Below are positions 5,700 to 11,569 of a stretch of DNA of 13,251 bases, piece after piece. A model generated the notes under the pieces. That model did not search any database, was not told the DNA's origin, and worked only from the letters and a program-made list of their open reading frames with translations. A program made the position numbers and the translations under genes. The first letter of the stretch is position 1, and each line of letters starts with the position of its first letter. Origin of the DNA: Actinomycetes bacterium (lineage in GTDB: Bacteria; Actinomycetota; Actinomycetes; S36-B12; UBA10799); the NCBI GenBank assembly GCA_029779995.1, contig JAKOZM010000073.1, forward strand, positions 1-13,251, given 5' to 3'.

Positions 5700-8600
5700 A
5701 TGACTATTCTGTGGCGCATGCGGCGGCGTCGGTGGTGGATCCCGACGTTGGTGTATGTCCTCGTGGCGCTGCTCATCGGGTATGGCGCGGCCACCGGCGT
5801 CAACGGTCTGCTGGCGCTGTCGTTATCTCCCAAGGACCTGCCGCCGACCACGACCCTTCCGGTCTCAGCGCCGAAAACCGTCGCACCGCCGACCATCGAC
5901 ACGTTCAGCATGCCGGCCAACTGGCGGGGCGACCCCCTGCTCGTCCTGGCGGCACGGACCTTCCAGGACGCGGTGGAACAAGCGACGGGGACCCGGCCGG
6001 AGGTTGTCGACACCGACGCGGACTTCACGGTGTCGCGGGCGCCCGCCCTGCCGGATGGCGCGTACCGACTGACGACCGAGGGCGTGGCCGGCAGCGGCCG
6101 CAACGGCATCGCAGACGGTCTGTTCGCGGCCGCCGACCTCATCGCGGGCGGCGAGGAACTACCGGATCTCACCAGCAAACCTGTCGTGGCCGACCTCGAG
6201 TACCGGTTCGCCGACTACGGTGCGGTCGGCGTGGAGCCCGACCCGCAGGCGTGGGCCGCGCAGGACGACTACTCCCACAACTCCCGGCAGTTCGCCGACG
6301 TGATCCTCGACGCGCCACCGTGGATCGACCCGGCTGGCATGCGGGCCGCCACTCGCGACTGGAAGCAGTACATCGATCACATCCGGGCCTACGGCTACAA
6401 CGGGGTCATCGTCAGCGGGTTCCTGGAGTACGTGAACTTCGACCTCGTGGGTGACGGCTATCAGATCTATCCGCAGGACAGCCCCTACCGGGCCCGTCAC
6501 GAGGCCATGGTCGAGCAGTTCGGGACGATGTGGGAGTACGCCGCTGACCTCGGCATGCGGGTGGTCTTCAAGACGGACATGCTGGCCAACTCCGGGCCTC
6601 TGAACGACTATGTGGAGCGCGAACTCGGCGGCTTCAATGTCGACGATCCACGGCTGTGGGACATCTATCAAGCGGGCCTCGACGAGTTCCTGCAGAACAT
6701 GCCGTTCATCGACGGCCTGATGATCCGGATCGGGGAGGCGGGTAGCGTCTACAACTCCCCGGGTTGGGACTACTTCTCCACGTTGGCGGTGACCACGGAT
6801 GCGTCCGTGCAGACCATGCTCGAGAAGTTCACACAGACCGCCGCCCAGTACGACAAGACGATCTACTTCCGTACGTGGTCGGTCGGGGTGGGTGACGTCG
6901 GGGACATGCACACGAACCCGCAGACCTACGCACGGGTGCTGGACGGGCTCGACGCCGACAACCTCGTGATCGTCACGAAGTTCACGATGGGCGACTTCTA
7001 CTCCTGGCTGCCGTTGAACCAGACCCTGGAGCAGGGTGCCCAGCCGCGCATCATCGAGTTCCAGAGCCGGCGGGAGTTCGAGGCGTTCTCGTCGTTCCCC
7101 AACTACTTGTCCGCCGACCATCAGCAGGCCCTGCAGCATTTCGAGCAGGCCAACCCGAACATCGACGGTGTCTGGGTGTGGACCCAGGACGGTGGCCCGT
7201 GGCGTGCCGGGCCGATGTCGCTGTATCTCAAGAGCGGTTTCTGGCAGTTGTACGACCTCGACGTCTATGCCACCGGGCGGCTGGCCTGGGATCACGACGC
7301 GGACCTCGCCGCGGTCAATTCGGCATGGATCAGGCGTAACTTCTCCGACGACCCGGCGACGGTGCAGGCGATCGCGGAGGTCTTCGCGCTGTCCCGCGAC
7401 GTTGCCAAGCAGGGCCTTTACATCCCGCCGTACGCCGAGCAGCGGACGCTTGCCCTGGGCCTGGAGCCGCCGCCCATGATGTGGATATTCGAGTGGGATC
7501 TGGTCAGCGGAGACACCGCCGCGTTGTCGGTGATCCACCATGCGTCCCGCGATCGGGTGGCCGAGGCGATCGCCGGCGGCGAGGAGGCGACCGCCCGGGC
7601 GCAGCAGATGTTGGCGACCATCGAGGCCACCGATCCGGCGTCCTGGAAGGACCCGCAGGCCCGCGACAGCATGATCCACGCGCTGGAGTACGAGGTCGAT
7701 CTGTTCCAGACCTTGGGTGCGTTCCGCGCTGCCTTCCTGAGCTACTACGACTGGCTGGCCACCGGCAATGAACAGGCGTGGGTCGACTGGAAGGCCAACA
7801 AGGGGGCGTACGAAACCGCCGTGGCCGAGCACCGGGCCACGTACGCCGGCGACCTCGACACCCCCGCGTACGAGTTCTTCGCCGTCGACGCCGGATTCGG
7901 GCACGCCGAGCGCACCCGCTCCTCGCAGCTCGTGACCGGTGCGGTGATCCTGGTGATCCTCGCGATCCTGCTGCTGGGCAGCCCGCTCGGGCGGCGCTGG
8001 CACGCCAGTCGCTTCGGTGAGGTGGCGCACGGTCTGGTGGTGGGGATGATGGTGCCGTGGCGACTCGGCGAGGGGCGTTCCCGCATGCTCATCTGGGCAC
8101 TGCCGGCGTGCTTGCTGATCCTCAGTCGCGGGGCCTTCTCCGGGTGGCTGTCCTGGAGTTACCTGCTGGCCACCCTCGGGAGTATGGCGCTGTTCACGCT
8201 CACCGCCCGCGTGCTCATCCGCGGCCGCGATCCGTTCGCGCTGTACGCGGGCGTCGGCGGTGCGCTGCTGCTCAAGACCCTTCTGCTGAGTGTGGTCGCC
8301 GTGGTCCGCGGCCCGCTGTTCTACTGGTACCAGTTCTGGGTCGACGAGCAGTTCCGCACCGTGTACGTGACGATCAGTTTCGCGGCGTTCCTGTGGTTGT
8401 TCTGGGTTACCTACGTGGTGATGCGGTCGGCCTACGGGTGTGGTCGGCTGCGGGGCCTGGGCCGGGTGCTGGTGAGCGTGGCGGTACCCATGCTGGCCCT
8501 GGGGTCGCTGATGCAGATCTCGGGCTTGGAGGCCGCGCTGACCACGTTCAACGATCAGATGGCACTGCTGCCGCTGGGGCTGTCGCGCATCCTGGGGATC

Positions 8601-8714
8601 ACGGTCCACCTGGGCATACCGACGTCGATCCCGTTGTATCTCATGGTTGTCGCCGCCGTGCTGGGTGTGATCGGACTGCTGTGTGGGGCGGGTCGGCGCA
8701 CCCGGACGGTCTGA
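5700..8714 (+). CDS. GH67-type alpha-glucuronidase-like domain fused to a multi-spanning membrane domain
   Basis: A 1004-residue protein. RMRRRRWW is followed by a membrane anchor (residues 13-30), which would place the next part outside the cell. Residues 75-155 resemble the N-terminal domain of alpha-glucuronidases (GRNGIADGLFAAADLI). Residues 165-560 fit the GH67 barrel: GYNGVIVSGFLEYVNF, LGMRVVFKTDML, GLMIRIGEAG, NLVIVTKFTMGDF, IIEFQSRREFE, and YATGRLAWDHDADLAAVNSAWIRRNF near 523-548. By alignment with remembered GH67 enzymes the acid is Glu346 and the pair of catalytic carboxylates Asp432 and Glu459, with spacing close to the known one. A helical region runs to about 735. About seven hydrophobic segments follow, centred near 752, 803, 824, 857, 897, 930 and 985. 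GH67 enzymes are normally ~650-700 residues without such a tail. ATG 5718 is an alternative start; neither has a clear ribosome site. Substrate is unknown; glucuronic-acid-bearing polymers or surface glycans are guesses. Confidence 0.7.
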   Translation: MTILWRMRRRRWWIPTLVYVLVALLIGYGAATGVNGLLALSLSPKDLPPTTTLPVSAPKTVAPPTIDTFSMPANWRGDPLLVLAARTFQDAVEQATGTRPEVVDTDADFTVSRAPALPDGAYRLTTEGVAGSGRNGIADGLFAAADLIAGGEELPDLTSKPVVADLEYRFADYGAVGVEPDPQAWAAQDDYSHNSRQFADVILDAPPWIDPAGMRAATRDWKQYIDHIRAYGYNGVIVSGFLEYVNFDLVGDGYQIYPQDSPYRARHEAMVEQFGTMWEYAADLGMRVVFKTDMLANSGPLNDYVERELGGFNVDDPRLWDIYQAGLDEFLQNMPFIDGLMIRIGEAGSVYNSPGWDYFSTLAVTTDASVQTMLEKFTQTAAQYDKTIYFRTWSVGVGDVGDMHTNPQTYARVLDGLDADNLVIVTKFTMGDFYSWLPLNQTLEQGAQPRIIEFQSRREFEAFSSFPNYLSADHQQALQHFEQANPNIDGVWVWTQDGGPWRAGPMSLYLKSGFWQLYDLDVYATGRLAWDHDADLAAVNSAWIRRNFSDDPATVQAIAEVFALSRDVAKQGLYIPPYAEQRTLALGLEPPPMMWIFEWDLVSGDTAALSVIHHASRDRVAEAIAGGEEATARAQQMLATIEATDPASWKDPQARDSMIHALEYEVDLFQTLGAFRAAFLSYYDWLATGNEQAWVDWKANKGAYETAVAEHRATYAGDLDTPAYEFFAVDAGFGHAERTRSSQLVTGAVILVILAILLLGSPLGRRWHASRFGEVAHGLVVGMMVPWRLGEGRSRMLIWALPACLLILSRGAFSGWLSWSYLLATLGSMALFTLTARVLIRGRDPFALYAGVGGALLLKTLLLSVVAVVRGPLFYWYQFWVDEQFRTVYVTISFAAFLWLFWVTYVVMRSAYGCGRLRGLGRVLVSVAVPMLALGSLMQISGLEAALTTFNDQMALLPLGLSRILGITVHLGIPTSIPLYLMVVAAVLGVIGLLCGAGRRTRTV

Positions 8715-8855
8715 GTCGTTTTCGGGTAGTGCCTCGTGGCCGGATCCGCTGGGGTCAACTTCGCCCAACCTCGCGCATGTCAGCGCAGGAGAAAGCCAGT
8801 CGGGTACGTCACGGTTTGGCCCGAGGCGAGACGTTCGGTTCGGGACGCCGTCCAC

Positions 8856-8982
8856 ATCTGGTTGAAGACACTCCCGTCCGAGGCGTTCTCAACCAGTGAC
8901 ACGCCGACAAACGGTCATTTCGGACACGCATCGCGGCGTGTCTCGCCGTATCTGGTTGATCTTGATCCGTCGCCAACCAGAT
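8856..8982 (+). repeat. Array of alternating inverted repeats (CTGGTTG / CAACCAG)
   Basis: The motif CTGGTTGA or its complement occurs four times in alternating direction: ATCTGGTTGA 8856-8865, TCAACCAG 8889-8896, ATCTGGTTGA 8950-8959, CCAACCAGAT 8973-8982. The middle pair encloses a second perfect 9-bp pair, GACACGCCG (8898-8906) with CGGCGTGTC (8934-8942). The last pair makes a 9-bp stem ATCTGGTTG/CAACCAGAT with a 14-base loop. The array sits in the ~500-bp gap after the GH67-like gene and abuts the second RelE remnant. The rest of 8715-8855 shows nothing I can name. Confidence 0.65.
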
Positions 8983-8989
8983 ATGGATG

Positions 8990-9123
8990 GCAGACGAGCC
9001 GAAGCTGATGCCTCCGCGTGATGATCGGTACAGCGCACGGCGATGACCTAGCGAGTCCTTCGCCGGATCGACGACGAGAACCGCACCGTCACGGTGGCGG
9101 GCATCGGTCTCCCGGCAGATGTA
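8990..9123 (+). pseudogene. Second RelE/ParE-type toxin remnant, frameshifted
   Basis: One frame (8990-9043) reads ADEPKLMPPRDDRYSARR and then hits TGA at 9044. Another frame (9052-9123) resumes with RVLRRIDDENRTVTVAGIG, then LPADV. Joined, they match the RelE/ParE C-terminal half: L-x-P-P-L-x-D-R-Y-S-A-R-R-G-x-Y-R-V-L-Y-R-I-D-D, then T-V-T-V-x-x-I-x-H-R-A-D-V-Y. The frame change lies around 9043-9052, and the usual His-Arg before ADV is Leu-Pro here. Nothing like the toxin N-terminus is found upstream, where the inverted-repeat array lies. It is clearly decayed; no antitoxin is visible. Confidence 0.65.
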
Positions 9124-9221
9124 GGGACTGGTGTCGGCCCACATCCCACGTGGCCATGATCATTGGCGTGCATCCCAACCACGCGCACCTCTAACGTGAC
9201 GCCAAACGAGGAGGGCCACCA

Positions 9222-10034
9222 ATGGCTAATCGGATGCATGTCACATCCCGGGAGTACAAGGTCATGCTGCTCGCGCAGCGTTTCGACGGTGACGAGGCGA
9301 CGATGCGCGAGCAGGTGGACGCCTTCTGGAGTGACCTGAGTTTGCGGCTGGCTGAACTCAACATCCCGGTAGAGGGAGAGTTCAGCGAGGTCAAAGCACG
9401 CAGGTTGATCCGCTTCTTCGACACCCAGGAGCACCGCCTCAACGCTGACCAGTACATCGTGCGCGAACGGGAGGACCTGCAGACGGGGGAGCGTGAGGTC
9501 ACGCTGAAGTTCCGCCACCCGGACCGCTACATCGCCGCCGACCGGCAGATGGACCCTGCCGACGCCGACGACTTCAAGACCAAATTCGAAGAAGACGTCA
9601 AGCCGCCCTTCACAAGCGTCTACAGCTTCTCCACCCCCCAGCCTCTGAAGTCGGGTGCAGTCCTGCAGCAGGTGCGCGACGTCGCCGACCTGTTCCCGGG
9701 TCTGAACAGCGACCTCGATGAGCTGCTGGTGACCCAGCCGCTGGTGCTGGTCTCGGACTTCGTCGGCCACGAGATCGTGCTGGAGGGTGCCAACATCCTG
9801 CTCGGCAAGAAGGACATCGCCAGCGAATGTGCCGTTGTGGTCTGGTACGACCAGGGCGCGGAGGACACCACACCAGTCGTCGCAGAGTTCAGCTTCAAGT
9901 ATGGCAACGAGCTAGAGGATTACCGAGGAACCATCGCCCGCGATGCCTATGCCGTGCTCGGGATGTTGCAGTCGTCGCTGCCCGACTGGGTGGACGCCAA
10001 CCCGATCACCAAGACCGCTTTCGTCTATCGCTGA
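9222..10034 (+). CDS. CYTH / triphosphate-tunnel-like protein
   Basis: A 270-residue soluble protein with no signal peptide or membrane helix. REYKVMLL near residues 10-17 resembles the first acidic/lysine strand of CYTH (triphosphate tunnel metalloenzyme) proteins. RLIRFFDTQEHRL (61-73), then YIVREREDLQTGEREVTLKFR (79-98) match the typical 'Y-x-D-T, L-R-x-R, L-T-L-K' strands. A late VVAEFSFKYG strand (219-228) carries acidic and basic residues as in the family. Members hydrolyse triphosphates or make cAMP or thiamine triphosphate; the substrate here is unknown. Several family residues are only loosely matched, so this could be a diverged tunnel-fold protein without the same activity. ATG 9222 has GAGGAGG a few bases upstream. 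It stands alone: RelE debris before it and repeat A after it. Confidence 0.6.
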   Translation: MANRMHVTSREYKVMLLAQRFDGDEATMREQVDAFWSDLSLRLAELNIPVEGEFSEVKARRLIRFFDTQEHRLNADQYIVREREDLQTGEREVTLKFRHPDRYIAADRQMDPADADDFKTKFEEDVKPPFTSVYSFSTPQPLKSGAVLQQVRDVADLFPGLNSDLDELLVTQPLVLVSDFVGHEIVLEGANILLGKKDIASECAVVVWYDQGAEDTTPVVAEFSFKYGNELEDYRGTIARDAYAVLGMLQSSLPDWVDANPITKTAFVYR

Positions 10035-10073
10035 CGGGTCGGTGTGATCTGACGTTGGGACTTGCTGGTCGGG

Positions 10074-10128
10074 ATTGGGCGGAAGGTGCGATTTCTCGCG
10101 GCGTGTCGCAGCAACAAGCGCCCATTTG
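10074..10128 (+). repeat. Palindromic repeat family A, copy A2
   Basis: About 85% identical to 352-406. Outer stem TGGGCG (10076-10081) with CGCCCA (10119-10124), inner stem TGCGA (10087-10091) with TCGCA (10106-10110). It begins 40 bases after the CYTH-like gene stop and could also end that transcript. Confidence 0.7.
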
Positions 10129-10173
10129 CCCCTATTTGCGCCGGGGCGCCAGATCGACCGAGCCATGCGAGAC

Positions 10174-10229
10174 AGACGAACGGATACGTCGGCAGCAATT
10201 GGGCACAAGGTGCGATTCCGCGCGACGTG
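10174..10229 (+). repeat. Repeat family A, partial copy A3
   Basis: GACGAACGGATACG (from about 10176) followed by ATTGGGC at 10198 and AAGGTGCGATTCCGCGCGACGTG to 10229. It matches the left part of copy A1 including its upstream GACGAACGGAT phrase, but lacks the right arm, so it cannot form the full palindrome. The remainder of 10035-10413 holds nothing else I can support. Confidence 0.55.
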
Positions 10230-10413
10230 GGTTCCGGGGGTCAGTGCACCAGTCCGTCGTGGAAGATGCACCTCAAGATCACCCAGAAGTAGTAAATGAG
10301 AGCCCACGCAGGCTTGACCCTTCCCGGGCCCGTCCCCGCCGCAGTACGATTTGGGTGGGGCCGGTCGCTGAACCCGGCCGGGTGGCGCAGCCCCTCACTT
10401 GGGGAGGTGGGGC

Positions 10414-11133
10414 ATGTATCGAACAACCATCCTTATGGTTTCGTGCGGCATCGCGGCCTTGGGGCTCACGCCGGCGCAGGGTCAACCGCCGACGGAGGGG
10501 ACCTGTCTGCCGCTGTCCACCAGGCAGAGCAACATCTCTGCCGTGACGCCCGTTGACTGCAACACCGCTCACACCGCTGAAGTGATGGGTGTGCTCTCGG
10601 TGCCCGACAAGGTCTGGCGCAGTGGGTCAGGTCCGTTCTGGGCGTGGGCCTACAAGAAGTGCCATACGGTGGGTATCACCTACGTGTGGGGCAACGACCC
10701 AGCGCCGCTGCCCGTCGCGTCGTACGCATTGCCCATGAGTGCACGGTTGTACACCTACGAGCCCAACAAGGCCCAGATCCGGGCAGGCGATAGGTGGGTC
10801 GCATGCGTGGGATTCAATGCCGGTCCGACGGGCAGCGTGACGTCGCGCACGGGTTCCATCGCGTACTCGGGCCTCGCTCCCACGTTGTGCGTGAGCACGA
10901 AGACCTGGAAGTGGCAGGACTGCGCGGGTGCCGACTCGGCGGCCATGACCAACGTCGTATGGCTCAAGGGGTACAAGGCCAAATACCCCGGTGCATCACG
11001 GGCCGTCAGCATGGCCAAGACCAAATGCGCTGCCCTCGGGCGCAAGCAGGGCCTGACGCCGCGCAACTGGTACATCCCTGGCAAGCGTGCCTGGAAATAC
11101 GGTGACCACTTCGGCTACTGCAACTTCGGCTGA
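10414..11133 (+). CDS. Secreted septum-formation-family protein with duplicated four-Cys pattern
   Basis: A 239-residue exported protein. Residues 1-24 form a signal peptide (ILMVSCGIAALGLTPAQG); the Cys at 11 is not in a convincing lipobox. The mature part carries the Septum_form-type pattern: CLPL (31), TPVDCNTAHTAEVMGVL (45-61), W near 76, KKC (83), Y-T-Y-E-P then GDRWVAC (125-131). A second, looser round follows: CVST (159), WQDC (170), AKTKC (205), RNWYIPGKRAW (217-227), GYC (236). Each half thus has four cysteines in similar order, suggesting two disulfide-bonded modules. The family is linked to septation or the cell envelope in actinobacteria, but its molecular role is not known. ATG 10414 is chosen because GGGGAGG (10401-10407) lies six bases upstream; a TTG at 10399 would include that site. 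Confidence 0.75.
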   Translation: MYRTTILMVSCGIAALGLTPAQGQPPTEGTCLPLSTRQSNISAVTPVDCNTAHTAEVMGVLSVPDKVWRSGSGPFWAWAYKKCHTVGITYVWGNDPAPLPVASYALPMSARLYTYEPNKAQIRAGDRWVACVGFNAGPTGSVTSRTGSIAYSGLAPTLCVSTKTWKWQDCAGADSAAMTNVVWLKGYKAKYPGASRAVSMAKTKCAALGRKQGLTPRNWYIPGKRAWKYGDHFGYCNFG

Positions 11134-11141
11134 GACCGTTG

Positions 11142-11166
11142 GGCGGTGCAGAAGCGTGGCGCCGCC
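11142..11166 (+). terminator. Terminator-like hairpin after the septum-formation gene
   Basis: GGCGGTGC (11142-11149) pairs with GCGCCGCC (11159-11166) over eight pairs including one G-T, with a 9-base loop, eight bases after the TGA. No T-run follows, so it is a T-less candidate only. Confidence 0.4.
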
Positions 11167-11449
11167 TGGGTCCGGGTGCGTACATCGAGTCAGGGCCGGC
11201 TGCAGGAAGGCTTTGTAGGGCTCAGCCTTGGGCGGGGGATTCCGCCGGCGCCTTGGCGTGCAGCGGCCGCTGCGCGAGTTCCGGTGCTGAGAGCCGGGTC
11301 GGCGGAGGCGCCGCCCGCCTGAATCCCCACCATCGCAGCGCACGGGTGACGGTCGTAGTCCGGGTCCGGCCCCACTCCGCGGACAATTGGAGGTCGAACA
11401 CCAGGCGTGAGGCGGTCGCTCAAGGGCTGATGTTCGGTCGCTTCGGGAG

Positions 11450-11493
11450 GATCGCCCCTTTCGGTCAGGTTCGCCTGTCCGGGAGGGGCGATC
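11450..11493 (+). other. Perfectly centred 20-bp hairpin with TTCG loop upstream of the ABC-F gene
   Basis: The arms 11450-11469 (GATCGCCCCT, then TTCGGTCAGG) and 11474-11493 (CCTGTCCGGG, then AGGGGCGATC) pair in 19 of 20 positions, two of them G-T, with one T-T mismatch, closing on a TTCG tetraloop. The stem can add a G-T and an A-T pair at its base. It lies about 76 bases before the ABC-F start. No T-run follows. It may be a leader or attenuator structure, a T-less terminator, or a mobile palindrome. The rest of the gap 11167-11569 shows no gene I can support. Confidence 0.7.
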
Positions 11494-11569
11494 TTGCACG
11501 AAGTGGGCGGTTTTGCAGCGTTCGACCGGCAGGTGCCGGGGACGTCCGGCAGCGTGCTTAGGCTGGAGT

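Noticed and set aside
6159..8855. Very long open frame on the minus strand opposite the GH67-like gene
   Set aside because: Composition is dominated by His, Gln, Arg, Asp and Gly with no domain, as expected for the antisense shadow of a high-GC gene; the plus strand has convincing family motifs.
8856..8982. CRISPR-like array
   Set aside because: The repeats are only 8-10 bp, alternate in direction, and the spaces between them are irregular; no cas genes are present.
9192..9197. TAACGT as a -10 box for the CYTH-like gene
   Set aside because: The best -35 candidate TTGGCG (9163-9168) is 23 bases away, too far for a normal promoter.
9048..9770. Minus-strand frame opposite the CYTH-like gene
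   Set aside because: It is an antisense shadow: the plus-strand frame has a clear ribosome site and family strand motifs.
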